Shown: in pieces, positions 54,005 to 63,936 of the stretch | Numbering within the stretch: the first letter of the stretch is position 1 | Layout of the letters: each line of letters begins with the position of its first letter | Source of the DNA: Methanobrevibacter sp. | GTDB taxonomy: Archaea > Methanobacteriota > Methanobacteria > Methanobacteriales > Methanobacteriaceae | Direction: 5' to 3' | Length of the DNA stretch: 64,000 nucleotides | NCBI RefSeq assembly: GCF_017427765.1 | Contig: NZ_JAFRSC010000005.1 | Location: forward strand, 1 to 64,000 | Position numbers and translations under genes: made by a program | Notes under the pieces: model-generated | Databases searched by the model: none | Seen by the model: only the letters and a program-made list of their open reading frames with translations | What the model was told of the DNA's origin: nothing

Positions 54005-55471
54005 TTATTTGAACATTTTTCTAAGTTCTCTTCTAAGTAATTTCCATCCATTTACTCTTGGAAGTTCGTCAAGTGCAAATATCTTTTTAGGAACTTTATA
54101 TCTGGATAAATTTTCACGAGCATAGCTGATTAATCCTTCTTCGTCATCCTCATTTTCCCAAACAACTGCTGCAACAGGTATTTCGCCTCTGTGGCAGTCA
54201 TTAATACTAAAAATAGCTATTTCTTTAACTGCAGGATATTTGATTAGGACTTCTTCAACTTCTGTTGGGTATATTTTCCATCCGCTCATCACAATCATGT
54301 CTTTTTTCCTGTCAGTTATAAATAAACGATTGTCCTCATCAAGATATCCAATATCTCCTGTTAAAAACCATCCGTCTTCCAAAAATGATGCTTTGGTTTT
54401 TTCTTCATTTCCCCAATAACCTTTTGCAATTGCAGGACCCCTTAGGGCAATTTCTCCTTGCTGGTAGTTTTCCAAACTTATTGATGAATCGGCTTCGTCT
54501 ACAATTTTCACTTCTGAAAAACAAACTGGATGGCCTACGCTTTCAAATCTGTCTGCTTCCCAGTAATCTTCAGGTCTGATGACTGTTCCTGTTCCGATTA
54601 CAATAGTTTCTGATAATCCATATGCATTAATGATTGGTATTTGATAAGTCTGATGGAAATCCTTCCATATCTTTTTGTGAAGCGGCCCTCCGCCGGAAAT
54701 GATTTCACGAACTGTTTTCAGGTGTTTTCGAGCATCCATTGTTGTTAGTGAATGAATTACTGGGGGCATTCCACTTAAAACTGTAACTTTTTCATTTTCA
54801 CATAACTTTAAATATTCATCCATATTGAACTGTTCTATTAAAATATAATAAGCTGCAGCTCTGAGTGCTGATATTGCCCATGATAGGCCAACATGGGCCA
54901 TAGGATAAATTCCTAAAAATACGTCGTCCTGTTTTAAGGTTAAAACATCGCATTCATTGTGGATTGCGGTAAAATAGTTTCCATGGGTAAGCATTGCTCC
55001 TTTTGGTTTGCCTGTGGTACCTGAAGTATACTGGAGTTGGCATAAATCATCCCAGTCTGTCGCTTCAGCTTCAAGGATTTCTGAATTTTTAAATTCAATA
55101 ATATTTTGTGGAATGTAAGTGTTAATGTCAATTATATTTTGAGCATCATCATCTGTAATCATTAATATTGCTTTTGAATCACTTGCGATGTATTCAAGCT
55201 CTGAAGCAGTAAATACTCTATTGGTTGGAATAGCTATTGCGCCTATTCTCCATATTGCAAAAAGTGAAAATAGGTATTCTTCTGAGTTTGGCAAATATAT
55301 TAAAACTCTATCTTCCTTTTTCACACCTAATTCTTTTAAATCCCTTCCGATTTGGGAAACAATTGATAGAATTTCACAGGAATTATATTTATTTCCTGTT
55401 GTTGGGTTATATAAAACATCTTTGTCTAAACGTTTTGAATTTGCATCTAAAAAAGTAGTAATATTTAACAT
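54005..55471 (-). CDS. AMP-dependent acyl-CoA synthetase / ligase
   Basis: A 488-residue class I adenylate-forming enzyme: 'LQYTSGTTGKPKGAMLTHGNY' (P-loop), 'YGLSETIVIGTG', 'GWFLTGDIGYLDEDNRLFITDRKKD' and the catalytic Lys region 'ELPRVNGWKLLRRELR'. The family makes acyl-CoA (fatty or aromatic acids) with ATP. Its ATG overlaps the stop of the upstream dehydrogenase gene (TAATG) behind AAGGAG. The substrate is unknown. Confidence 0.85.
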   Translation of the reverse strand: MLNITTFLDANSKRLDKDVLYNPTTGNKYNSCEILSIVSQIGRDLKELGVKKEDRVLIYLPNSEEYLFSLFAIWRIGAIAIPTNRVFTASELEYIASDSKAILMITDDDAQNIIDINTYIPQNIIEFKNSEILEAEATDWDDLCQLQYTSGTTGKPKGAMLTHGNYFTAIHNECDVLTLKQDDVFLGIYPMAHVGLSWAISALRAAAYYILIEQFNMDEYLKLCENEKVTVLSGMPPVIHSLTTMDARKHLKTVREIISGGGPLHKKIWKDFHQTYQIPIINAYGLSETIVIGTGTVIRPEDYWEADRFESVGHPVCFSEVKIVDEADSSISLENYQQGEIALRGPAIAKGYWGNEEKTKASFLEDGWFLTGDIGYLDEDNRLFITDRKKDMIVMSGWKIYPTEVEEVLIKYPAVKEIAIFSINDCHRGEIPVAAVVWENEDDEEGLISYARENLSRYKVPKKIFALDELPRVNGWKLLRRELRKMFK

Positions 55472-56460
55472 TAAATTAACTCCTTAACAATAGCTTTTGT
55501 CACATCCATGGTGCTTGAGTCTCCTCCAAGGTCTGGAGTTCTGATTTTACAATCTGCTATTACCTTTTCAACGGCGTTTTTAATATTATTTGAGATTTCC
55601 CATTCTCCCAAATAGTCAAGCATCATTGAGGCTGATAATATCATGGAACAGGGATTGGCAATGTTTTTCCCAGCAATATCAGGTGCTGAACCGTGCACGG
55701 GTTCGAACAATCCATTGTGATCGCCGATATTTCCGGAGGGTGCAAGACCAAGGCCTCCTATCAAACCAGCACTTTCATCGGAAAGAATGTCTCCAAATAA
55801 GTTGCTTGAAACAATTACATTGAAGTTTTGAGGTTGTGTAATCAGATACATTGCCATCGCATCAACATAAAAGTCTTCGGTAGTGATTTGCGGATAATTT
55901 TTGGCTACCTTGTAGAAACTCTCTTTAAAAATGCCGTCTGTTTTTTTCAATACATTGCTTTTGTGAACGCAAGTGACTTTATTTTGTCCTCTTTTTATGC
56001 ATAGGTTAAATGCTGCTTTTGCAATTCTCTCGGAAGCTTTTTTGGTGATAATTCTCTCAGCAATCATTTTTTCGCCGTCACTGTATTCAACCTGAGAGTA
56101 GAGGCCTTCTGTATTTTCTCTTACAATTACAAAGTCAATGTCGTCCCGCAAGCAGTTGACGCCTTTGTATGATTTTATTGGTCTGATGTTTGCATAGACA
56201 TTAAGTTCTTTTCTTAAATTGATAATCGGGCTTGGCTGGCCGGGTGTTGATGTGGATGCACCGAATAATACTGCATCGCTTTTATTGGCTATTTTCAATG
56301 TTTCTTCAGGTAGTGTTGTTCCATTTTTTCCAAAACATTCAAAACCGGCTTCACCATATTCAAAACTAAAATTTAAGTCTAATTTATCGAGCAAATATTC
56401 ACAGCATTCCATGACTTCTTTGCCTATTCCGTCTCCACTTACAATTGCAATATTATACAT
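55471..56460 (-). CDS. Isocitrate/isopropylmalate dehydrogenase family, AksF/LeuB-like
   Basis: A 329-residue beta-decarboxylating dehydrogenase: 'SGDGIGKEVMECCEYLL', 'VIVRENTEGLYSQVEY', 'NVIVSSNLFGDILSDESAGLIGGLGLAPSGNIG' and 'HGSAPDIAGKNIANP' are all conserved. In methanogens the family covers LeuB (leucine) and AksF, which makes oxo-acids for the 7-mercaptoheptanoyl chain of coenzyme B; AksF-type features look somewhat closer. It is coupled to the acyl-CoA synthetase gene, which does not distinguish the two. Confidence 0.85.
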   Translation of the reverse strand: MYNIAIVSGDGIGKEVMECCEYLLDKLDLNFSFEYGEAGFECFGKNGTTLPEETLKIANKSDAVLFGASTSTPGQPSPIINLRKELNVYANIRPIKSYKGVNCLRDDIDFVIVRENTEGLYSQVEYSDGEKMIAERIITKKASERIAKAAFNLCIKRGQNKVTCVHKSNVLKKTDGIFKESFYKVAKNYPQITTEDFYVDAMAMYLITQPQNFNVIVSSNLFGDILSDESAGLIGGLGLAPSGNIGDHNGLFEPVHGSAPDIAGKNIANPCSMILSASMMLDYLGEWEISNNIKNAVEKVIADCKIRTPDLGGDSSTMDVTKAIVKELI

Positions 56461-56635
56461 TATTTTTCCCTGAATACAATTTTTTGTACTATTAATAATA
56501 TTGATGTTTTTCTATTTAAATTGAATTAAATTTTGTTCGTATACTATCGAAATATATTTATATCTCAATGGATATAATAATAAGTAACTACATATTTAAT
56601 AATAGATTTTCCTATTGAATTTGTGAGGGATTAAA

Positions 56636-57100
56636 ATGGAAAGAACTATCGATGAATTAATTGAACTATTAAATGACAAAGATGACTTTGTTGTTGAGGA
56701 TGCTGTTGGAGAGTTAGAATTAAGGAAAGAAGAATCTTTAGATTCATTAATTGAAGCATTATCTAACAGAAAGAAAAATATCAGATTGCATGCAGCAACT
56801 TTACTTGGTGCAATCGGTGATCCAAAGGCAATACCTGCTTTAGTTTCAACTTTAAAAGATAACAATAAATTAGTAAGAAGGGAAGCTTCCACTGCTTTAA
56901 GCCGTATGGGTGAACCTGCTGTTGATCCTTTAATTGAAATCTTGGATGATGAAGATTGGAGAGTAAGGGGTGCAGCGGCATGGGCACTTGGAAACATCGG
57001 TGATGAAAAAGCTATTCCAGCACTTGAAAAATTGCTTGATGATGAAAGCGGTTTTGTTAAACAAGGTGCACAAAGCGCAATAAAATCCATTAAGAAATAA
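56636..57100 (+). CDS. HEAT-repeat protein (PBS lyase-type)
   Basis: A 154-residue protein made of about five short HEAT/PBS-lyase repeats: 'ATLLGAIGDPKAIPALVSTLKD', 'ASTALSRMGEPAVDPLIEILDD' and 'AAWALGNIGDEKAIPALEKLLD'. Such repeats form a curved protein-binding scaffold. Single gene with its own terminator; partner unknown. Confidence 0.85.
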   Translation: MERTIDELIELLNDKDDFVVEDAVGELELRKEESLDSLIEALSNRKKNIRLHAATLLGAIGDPKAIPALVSTLKDNNKLVRREASTALSRMGEPAVDPLIEILDDEDWRVRGAAAWALGNIGDEKAIPALEKLLDDESGFVKQGAQSAIKSIKK

Positions 57101-57120
57101 TTCTTTATTTCTCTTTTTTT
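57093..57120 (+). terminator. Hairpin terminator after the HEAT-repeat gene
   Basis: AGAAATAA (57093-57100) pairs with TTATTTCT (57105-57112), loop TTCT, followed by a run of T. Confidence 0.55.
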
Positions 57121-57134
57121 ATTTTACTTTTTTT

Positions 57135-57746
57135 CTAAATTTTTTCGGCTATATGAAAAGCTGTGTGTTCATCAGTTTTAAGGGCAGAAACTGGTGTTAA
57201 TCCATTTTTTCTAAATAATTTTTTCATTTCTTCCAATCCATAGAAATGATAATCTCCGTTTTCTGAAAACTTTGTTAATACATTAATAAATGGTCTTACA
57301 AGACTTGGTACGTATGGATCTCCAATCAGTAGCTTCCCTCCATCTTTTAAGACACGTTGCATTTCCATTAAAACGGTGTCTGGATGAATGTAGTGGTGAA
57401 ATGAAGCATTGCAAACAACAATATCGAATGTATTGTCTTCAAATGGTAACTTTTCAGCATCTGCAACTGTAAATGATGCTTTTGTTTTGCAGTAGTGTTT
57501 TGCTTCTATAATCATATTTTCTGAAAAATCAATGCCGTGCAGTTCATATTTTTCATCTGGAAGCATCATGAACAGATTTCCGTTTCCGCATCCGACATCT
57601 AAAACTTTTCCACTTTCTGATTTTTGAATTTCGTCTATTATAATATCATACATTGGGGCAACAAATTTTCCATCATGTGATTCGTTATAGTTTTGTGCGG
57701 TGTTGTTAAAATGTTGTTTTGTCTTATCTTTTGAATTCATTTTCAT
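57135..57746 (-). CDS. SAM-dependent methyltransferase (class I)
   Basis: A 203-residue methyltransferase with 'VLDVGCGNGNLFMMLPDEKYELHGIDFSENMI', 'FTVADAEKLPFEDNTFDIVVCNASFHHY' and 'RVLKDGGKLLIGDPYVPS', typical of the UbiE/COQ5-like class. It is unrelated in detail to the paired methyltransferases at 22-24 kb. The substrate is unknown. Confidence 0.85.
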   Translation of the reverse strand: MKMNSKDKTKQHFNNTAQNYNESHDGKFVAPMYDIIIDEIQKSESGKVLDVGCGNGNLFMMLPDEKYELHGIDFSENMIIEAKHYCKTKASFTVADAEKLPFEDNTFDIVVCNASFHHYIHPDTVLMEMQRVLKDGGKLLIGDPYVPSLVRPFINVLTKFSENGDYHFYGLEEMKKLFRKNGLTPVSALKTDEHTAFHIAEKI

Positions 57747-58000
57747 ATTATCACCATTTTTGTCTTTAACATTATTAATAATCTTATTTATCCGATTTGA
57801 TTGAAATTCTAAATTTAAACTTCATATTATTTTCAATCGATAATCTAACTTGGTGAACGATATATAAATATGTATTTTGTGATGTTTCTAAGATGCAAAA
57901 TATGTTCAATGTAATGCATATATTTATTGTTAAAAAAATATTTTGTCCCTATTTTAATTATCTAAAAATAAGATTTAAGTATAATTTAATTAAAATATAT

Positions 58001-58711
58001 ATGATGATGAGCACAATTATTGAATTTAAAAATGTGGTAAAAGAATACAAATCCGGAAATCACATTTTAAAGGCTATGGATGATGTTAACTTTACAATTG
58101 ATGAAGGGGAATTTGTTGTAATTCTTGGACCGTCCGGAGCGGGCAAATCAACACTTTTAAACCTCCTGGGAGGTCTTGATTCTGTTACTTCAGGTCAAAT
58201 CATTGTAAACAATCAGCATGTTGAAAATTTCAACGACAATCAGTTAACTGAATACAGGGCGAAAAATGTAGGTTTCATATTTCAGTTTTACAATTTGATT
58301 CCAAATTTAACAGCACTGGAAAATATTGAGCTTATGAAGGATATTGTTGATGTCGACATTGATGGTGTGGAAGTTTTAGATTCAGTCGGACTTAAAGGCC
58401 ATGAAAATCAGTTTCCATCACAATTGTCCGGTGGAGAACAGCAAAGAGTATCAATAGCTAGAGCTGTAGCTAAAAATCCTACCATGCTTTTATGTGATGA
58501 ACCGACAGGAGCGCTTGACTCAAAAACAGGTGTGCTAATTTTAAATTTACTTCAGGATATGAGCAATAACAAAAATACCACTGTTGTAATCGTAACTCAC
58601 AATTCAATACTTGCAGAAGCGGCAGATAAAGTTATCAGAATTAAAAATGGGCAGATAGAAAGTATTGTCATTAATGAAATTCCAAAAAGGGTTGTTGATT
58701 TAGAATGGTGA
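58001..58711 (+). CDS. ABC transporter ATP-binding protein, MacB/LolD type
   Basis: A 236-residue ATPase: Walker A '[16 protein letters not shown]', '[18 protein letters not shown]', signature '[15 protein letters not shown]', Walker B '[13 protein letters not shown]', and '[20 protein letters not shown]'. This is the exporter type that pairs with an FtsX-like permease, encoded next. The first of three consecutive ATGs at 58001 is used; the 36 codons upstream do not look coding. Confidence 0.9.
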   Translation: MMMSTIIEFKNVVKEYKSGNHILKAMDDVNFTIDEGEFVVILGPSGAGKSTLLNLLGGLDSVTSGQIIVNNQHVENFNDNQLTEYRAKNVGFIFQFYNLIPNLTALENIELMKDIVDVDIDGVEVLDSVGLKGHENQFPSQLSGGEQQRVSIARAVAKNPTMLLCDEPTGALDSKTGVLILNLLQDMSNNKNTTVVIVTHNSILAEAADKVIRIKNGQIESIVINEIPKRVVDLEW

Positions 58712-58715
58712 TTGT

Positions 58716-60986
58716 TTGCTGAAAAGAAAGATGTTCAGGGACATCAAAAAGCATAAAATACAATTCATATCTATTTTTTTAATGGCTTTTTTGGGAGTTT
58801 TTGTCTTTGCGGGGGTTGGTGGAGAAGCACTTGGACTTGAAGCTAATGTTAATCAGTTTTATGAAGAAACAAATTTAGCAGATGGATGGATTTATTCACC
58901 TTACCTAAATGACTTATTTTTAGAACAGGTGTATTTGCTGGGTGCAACCACACAAATGGAAAGACAGGTCGTAATAGATTCGGAAGCAGATTTTGAAAAC
59001 AAACCCGATGTCAGATTGCACTTTGTTGAAAATAACACATTATCAAAATTTTATCTGATTGAAGGTAAACCGTTAGATATTAACGATTCAAGTGGAGTAT
59101 GGTTGGATAAAAGTTTTGCTGATGCTAAGGGTCTGAATGTCGGAGACAACATAACTTTTGAATTTGAAGGGTATGAAATCAACAAAGAAATAAAGGGTCT
59201 AGGTTACTCTCCGGAATATGTTTATCATGTTTCATCATATTCGGTTTTGCCTGATTTTAACAAAATTGGATTTGCATATTTGTCCTATAAGGCATTTCCT
59301 AGCGATACTGTACCGTATAATGTTTTAAATGTTAAATTTAATGGAGACCCTGATATTTATGACGATTTATTATCTTATCGCTTAGATGGATATTATGTTT
59401 CATTTATTGAAAAATCAGAACATTCAAGTGTCAGTCTATTTTCAGATCAAATTAGCTTACATAAAATGATGGCGGATGTTTTTCCAGTTGTATTCATTGT
59501 GGTTTCGATGCTGATTCTTTTAACAACAATGACACGGATTATTACTCATCAAAGAACTCAAATTGGTATTTTAAAAGCTAATGGTTTTAAAAATCGAACT
59601 ATAATTTGGCATTATTTATCCTATGGTTTCTGGTTAGTTTTAGGAGGTTCTATTTTAGGTTTAATATTGGGACCGATGATTATACCTAAATTAATCTATT
59701 CTGTAATGATGTCTATGTTTATTATGCCTTCATGGGAACCTGCATGGAGTAATAATTTTGTTTATGTGGCTGCTTTGATGGTGTTATTGTCTTTGGCAAT
59801 TTCATTCTATTCGGCAAAAAGCATTTCGGATGAAAAACCATCAGAATCTATTAAGCCAAAAAAACCAATGTTTTCATCTAAAGGGCTCATGGAAAGGTTC
59901 AAATTCTGGCATAAGTTATCATTTAACTTGCGATGGAATTATCGTGATGCCAAAAGGAATAATTTCAGAGCATTAATGACAGTAATTGGTGTAATTGGTT
60001 GCACTTCACTTTTGGTATGTGCATTTGGTTTGTACGATTCCGTAAATGAGTTAACTGAATGGGAATTTTATCAAACTAACCATTATGATACAAAATTAAT
60101 TGTTGATAATGGTGCCAGTCAGTCTGAAATTGATGAGGTTGCAAATGAGGTTCATGGTGATGAAATTATTGAGAAATTTATTGAAATAGAATCTCCATCA
60201 GCTAAAAAATCGGGATCCCTTTTAGTTTTTGATGGTCGTGAATTATTCACTCCAACGGATAGTAATCGGAATAATATTGAAATAAAAGATGATGAGGTTT
60301 CAATATCCAAGAAAATGGCTGAAATGTTGGATGTTGGCGTTGGTGATGAGATAAAATGGCATGTTATGGATTCGAATAAATGGATTAAAACAAAAATAGA
60401 TAAGATTCATGCAGATCCTAATTCGCAGGGAATTATGATGTCAAAAGAAAAGTTTAAAGATTTCGATTTAAACTATACTCCAACAATTATTGTAACTGCT
60501 GAGCATGTTGATAAGAATTATTCAGCCATTAAGTCAGTCAGTTATAAGCAATCTCAAATAGATAGTTGGCATTATTTTATGCTGGCAGCATGGGTATTAA
60601 TATATATGTTAATATTATTTGCATCTATTTTGGCTGTAGTTGTGCTTTATAATTTGGGGTTGTTGTCTTTTGTAGAAATTGAAAGGGAAATTTCAACTTT
60701 AAAGATTTTAGGGTTTAAAACGAGAGCACTTCGAAAGCTGTTACTGACGCAGAATTTATGGTTTACATCACTTGGATTTGTATTAGGTATTCCTTTGGGG
60801 GATTACATATTAAAAGTGATGTGGCAATCAGCAGGAGATTCATATTATGTAGTGCCTTCAACATCTATTACAACCATTTTGCCGACAGCTGTAATAACAT
60901 TTTCGCTATCAATAATTGTAAACTTGATGTTTTCTAAAAAGATTAAAGATTTAGATATGGTGGAATCACTTAAAGGCGGCGAGTAG
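58716..60986 (+). CDS. ABC transporter permease, FtsX/MacB-like, two FtsX domains
   Basis: A 756-residue permease with four core helix groups in two FtsX-like halves: about 255-380 ('ITHQRTQIGILKANGFKNRTIIWHYLSYGF') and 620-750 ('EREISTLKILGFKTRALRKLLLTQNLWFTSLG'), each after a large extracellular part (about 45-240 and 440-600). Such two-domain permeases export peptides, lipids or antibiotics. A TTG start at 58716 close to GGTGATT, or the ATG at 58731, fits. It overlaps no other gene but is 4 bases from the ATPase. Confidence 0.85.
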   Translation: MLKRKMFRDIKKHKIQFISIFLMAFLGVFVFAGVGGEALGLEANVNQFYEETNLADGWIYSPYLNDLFLEQVYLLGATTQMERQVVIDSEADFENKPDVRLHFVENNTLSKFYLIEGKPLDINDSSGVWLDKSFADAKGLNVGDNITFEFEGYEINKEIKGLGYSPEYVYHVSSYSVLPDFNKIGFAYLSYKAFPSDTVPYNVLNVKFNGDPDIYDDLLSYRLDGYYVSFIEKSEHSSVSLFSDQISLHKMMADVFPVVFIVVSMLILLTTMTRIITHQRTQIGILKANGFKNRTIIWHYLSYGFWLVLGGSILGLILGPMIIPKLIYSVMMSMFIMPSWEPAWSNNFVYVAALMVLLSLAISFYSAKSISDEKPSESIKPKKPMFSSKGLMERFKFWHKLSFNLRWNYRDAKRNNFRALMTVIGVIGCTSLLVCAFGLYDSVNELTEWEFYQTNHYDTKLIVDNGASQSEIDEVANEVHGDEIIEKFIEIESPSAKKSGSLLVFDGRELFTPTDSNRNNIEIKDDEVSISKKMAEMLDVGVGDEIKWHVMDSNKWIKTKIDKIHADPNSQGIMMSKEKFKDFDLNYTPTIIVTAEHVDKNYSAIKSVSYKQSQIDSWHYFMLAAWVLIYMLILFASILAVVVLYNLGLLSFVEIEREISTLKILGFKTRALRKLLLTQNLWFTSLGFVLGIPLGDYILKVMWQSAGDSYYVVPSTSITTILPTAVITFSLSIIVNLMFSKKIKDLDMVESLKGGE

Positions 60987-60992
60987 GTAATT

Positions 60993-61631
60993 ATGGAGTT
61001 AAAGCAGTTTAATAGATATTTAATTTATTTTATTTCACTTTTCTTGATATCATTAGGTGCAGCCATATCTATTAAAGCAAATTTGGGCACAGCACCACTG
61101 ATTTCCATTCCATATGTCTGCAGTTTGATTTCCAAATTGAGTGTTGGAACTGTGACATTTATTTTTAATATAATTCTGATTTCAATACAGATCATTCTCC
61201 TTAAAAAAGATTTTGAAAAAAGACAATTGCTTCAGATAGTGATGGGTACAATATTTTCCGCTTGCATTGATTTTTCACTGATGTTGGTTAGCTTTTTAAA
61301 TCCTATTGATTATATCTCACAGATTTTAGTATTGTTAATAAGTTGTGTAGTTATTGCATTGGGAGTTTTACTTGAAGTTAAAACTGAAGTTGTCTATCTG
61401 CCTGCGGATGGATTTATATATGCTATATCAAAAGTTTTAAATAGAGAATTTGCAAAAGTAAAGCCTTATGTTGATACTTCGATGGTTATAATTGCTGCGG
61501 CGGCATCGATTATATTTTTAGGATATCTTGCAGGTGTTCGTGAAGGTACAATAATATCTGCAATAATTATTGGACCAATTGTCAATCTGTTAAAGAATTA
61601 TTTGGATTCATCAATCGATAAATTAATTTAA
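60993..61631 (+). CDS. YczE/YitT-like membrane protein (DUF6198)
   Basis: A 212-residue membrane protein with about five helices: 'YLIYFISLFLISLGAAISIKANLGTAPLISIPY' and 'YLPADGFIYAISKVLNREFAKVKPYVDTSMVI' are typical of this family of unknown function. It begins six bases after the ABC permease gene and probably belongs to the same operon. Confidence 0.8.
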   Translation: MELKQFNRYLIYFISLFLISLGAAISIKANLGTAPLISIPYVCSLISKLSVGTVTFIFNIILISIQIILLKKDFEKRQLLQIVMGTIFSACIDFSLMLVSFLNPIDYISQILVLLISCVVIALGVLLEVKTEVVYLPADGFIYAISKVLNREFAKVKPYVDTSMVIIAAAASIIFLGYLAGVREGTIISAIIIGPIVNLLKNYLDSSIDKLI

Positions 61632-61670
61632 ATATATTAATAGATATAATTAACTTTGGGAGAAATTATT

Positions 61671-62111
61671 ATGTTTAAAAAAATTTCATTTTTCTTAATT
61701 TTGTTATTAATGATAATTGGAGTTGTAGTGGCTGTTGAAGCAACAGATTTCACAGTTCCAAATGATTTTGAAGATGTTGGTGATGGCGTTTATGTTCTTT
61801 ATGATTCTTCAAAACAGCCTTCCCAAATTTTATCGGTAGTAGCTCACAGGGATGACGATGCTAAAGATTATATAACCAATGACTCCACAAATGATTATAC
61901 TGTATTTGAAGGAGAAAATAACACTTACAACTTTGTAGATGGAAGTGTGAACGAAAAAGGTTCATTTGAGCTAATAGAAGTTGATGGTGTAAAATTTATC
62001 ATTGATTTTGCAAAAAGAGGAATTGATGATAAAACTGATTTCAATGAAACATTTGACAATCTTATGGAATTTAATAAGTTAAACAATGTAAATTCAACTG
62101 AATGGGAATAA
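61671..62111 (+). CDS. Small secreted or signal-anchored protein
   Basis: A 146-residue protein with an N-terminal signal (about 1-25, 'FFLILLLMIIGVVVAVEA') and a mixed extracellular domain rich in Asp, Asn and Thr ('NDSTNDYTVFEGENNTYNF'). I start it at the ATG at 61671, which follows GGGAGA. No family is recognised; such short secreted proteins are frequent in Methanobrevibacter. Confidence 0.65.
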   Translation: MFKKISFFLILLLMIIGVVVAVEATDFTVPNDFEDVGDGVYVLYDSSKQPSQILSVVAHRDDDAKDYITNDSTNDYTVFEGENNTYNFVDGSVNEKGSFELIEVDGVKFIIDFAKRGIDDKTDFNETFDNLMEFNKLNNVNSTEWE

Positions 62112-62128
62112 TTTCCTGTTCCTTTTTT

Positions 62129-62773
62129 TTATTTTAATATTATTGCTTTATTAACCATTTCTATTAATATTTTATTTATTGGATTTTTAAAGGATAGCGG
62201 GTGCTCTTTTGGGAATTTGTCACTTAACGGCATGACCTTAAAGCTGGACATGCATAAATCTGTTGATCTGAGTGCAAAATGAGTTTCATACTCTCCATTG
62301 ATTATGTTGGTTATAATCCCCATATCGTCTGTTGGTTTGGGTGAGGATATTCCTTCTTCAGCATAAATTTTAAATTTCTTAATGCTGTCTGCTGAAATTA
62401 ATGAGTATTGCACCATATATTCATATTCGTCTTCATCAAGGTCATAATCATCATATTCAATTATTTCTGTGCATTCCTCATCTGGAATATTTAAATTGGA
62501 ACTGCAATAAGCCAGTGAAATGTAAATGCCTTCTAAATCGAGTGCTTTGGATATTATGTCATAATACAGATTATCTAATGGCTGTGATTTGTATCTGTCG
62601 CCCAATACTTCGGGGACAGTATGGGTAACACCACCATATTCAAGTACAGTACAATAAAAATGCTTTTCTCCAAGATAACCTGCAGTTGTTGCTTTTTCAA
62701 TTGTCTTTTTGATATCAATATCTGCAGTTTCAAGTTTTTCAGCTATTTTTAAAGCTTTAATGTCGCTTATCAT
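62129..62773 (-). CDS. Hypothetical protein, 214 aa
   Basis: An unrecognised soluble, acidic protein with a central Asp/Glu/Tyr-rich run ('YDDYDLDEDEYEYMVQYSLIS'). It begins four bases after the LOG-family gene on the same strand and so probably shares its operon. No motif suggests a function. Confidence 0.6.
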   Translation of the reverse strand: MISDIKALKIAEKLETADIDIKKTIEKATTAGYLGEKHFYCTVLEYGGVTHTVPEVLGDRYKSQPLDNLYYDIISKALDLEGIYISLAYCSSNLNIPDEECTEIIEYDDYDLDEDEYEYMVQYSLISADSIKKFKIYAEEGISSPKPTDDMGIITNIINGEYETHFALRSTDLCMSSFKVMPLSDKFPKEHPLSFKNPINKILIEMVNKAIILK

Positions 62774-62777
62774 CTGT

Positions 62778-63305
62778 TCACCCTAATTTTTTAAAAACCT
62801 CTTCAAGAGTATTTGCGGTTTTAAAAATATCTTCCTGTTTGTAAAGAAATCCTTTTTCGCCCATTTCATCTATCATCTCAAGCATTTTATCGAAAAAATG
62901 GTCAATATTAAAAATGATTATCTCTTTATCGTGTTGCTTTAATTTTTTAAGGGTTATAATCTCAAAAAATTCATCTAATGTGCCTATGCCTCCCGGAGAG
63001 ATAATGAATGCATCCGAATTTTTCACAAATTCCGCTTTCCGTTCGTCCATCGTATCAACATAAATAAATTCGCTGCACTCTTTGCATAGTGGTTCAAAAT
63101 CTCCAATCCACTCAGGTGCAATTCCAAGGGATTTGCCGTTATTGTCGTGAACTCCTCGAGCACAAGCTCCCATCATTCCTGTATCTCCTCCACCAAAAAC
63201 CAATGTATGGCCTCGCCTAGCCATTTCACATCCTAATTCGTAAGCTTGGCTGGTGTAAATTTCATCTATTTTTCTGCTTCCAGAGCCATATAAACAAATA
63301 TTCAT
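62778..63305 (-). CDS. LOG/TIGR00730 family Rossmann-fold nucleotide hydrolase
   Basis: A 175-residue protein with the two family motifs 'GGGDTGMMGACARG' and 'PGGIGTLDEFFEIITLKKL'. The family (plant LOG and bacterial homologues) cleaves nucleoside 5'-monophosphates to base and ribose-5-phosphate. It lies between two genes of unknown function, all on the minus strand with gaps of 4 and 8 bases. Confidence 0.9.
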   Translation of the reverse strand: MNICLYGSGSRKIDEIYTSQAYELGCEMARRGHTLVFGGGDTGMMGACARGVHDNNGKSLGIAPEWIGDFEPLCKECSEFIYVDTMDERKAEFVKNSDAFIISPGGIGTLDEFFEIITLKKLKQHDKEIIIFNIDHFFDKMLEMIDEMGEKGFLYKQEDIFKTANTLEEVFKKLG

Positions 63306-63313
63306 TTTATCCT

Positions 63314-63862
63314 CTAAATATCGGGTGTTTGCTCAGCAAGACATAAATGGCAAATTGCATTTGGATTGTCTTTTTGATTGTCCTTTACCGGACATAAATA
63401 TTCTCCATTTCTATTTTCAACTTTCAGACTTCCTGGAAATTCGCTGCCAACAGGGTGTATTGGTTCTTCTAGAATAAATGTTGTATATAATGCAGTAATT
63501 ACATATATCAATGGGAACTTATCATCGTTTTCACTAAATCTTTCTTTTTCAAAAGTTCTCTCAAGCATCGGGAAAGAGTCATCATATGCATTTTTATCAA
63601 TGTTTGCATCATTATAACTATCATTTTGCAAAACTTCCTTCATACGCATTAGGAAATATTTAATGTAAATTTCTAAATATTTTTCCCTATAATTTGCATG
63701 AACAAATTCTCCATCTTTTCTCATACGGGCTGAAGCAATCATTAAATCATAAACTGAGATTATTGCAGCATATTTTTTAAGTATCTCCATAAGTTCTGAT
63801 TTTTTAATATTTTCCTGTGGAGATAATTCTTTAAGTTCCTGTAAAATGTCTTCAGCTTCCAT
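63314..63862 (-). CDS. Hypothetical protein with C-terminal cysteines, 182 aa
   Basis: A helical acidic protein of 182 residues. Near the C-terminus is a cysteine set, 'CPVKDNQKDNPNAICHLC', which could bind zinc or an iron-sulfur cluster. It heads a three-gene unit with the LOG-family protein and the 214-residue protein. It is not a family I recognise. Confidence 0.65.
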   Translation of the reverse strand: MEAEDILQELKELSPQENIKKSELMEILKKYAAIISVYDLMIASARMRKDGEFVHANYREKYLEIYIKYFLMRMKEVLQNDSYNDANIDKNAYDDSFPMLERTFEKERFSENDDKFPLIYVITALYTTFILEEPIHPVGSEFPGSLKVENRNGEYLCPVKDNQKDNPNAICHLCLAEQTPDI

Positions 63863-63936
63863 ATTTTTTATTATATTTTCATTGTTAATAAAAATATATT
63901 AATGGGAAAACTTAAACAAATAATGGGGAAGTTATT

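Noticed and set aside
57893..58000. Extended start of the ABC ATPase at 57893.
   Set aside because: The extra 36 residues are hydrophobic or basic filler unlike any MacB ATPase, and the region looks like a promoter.
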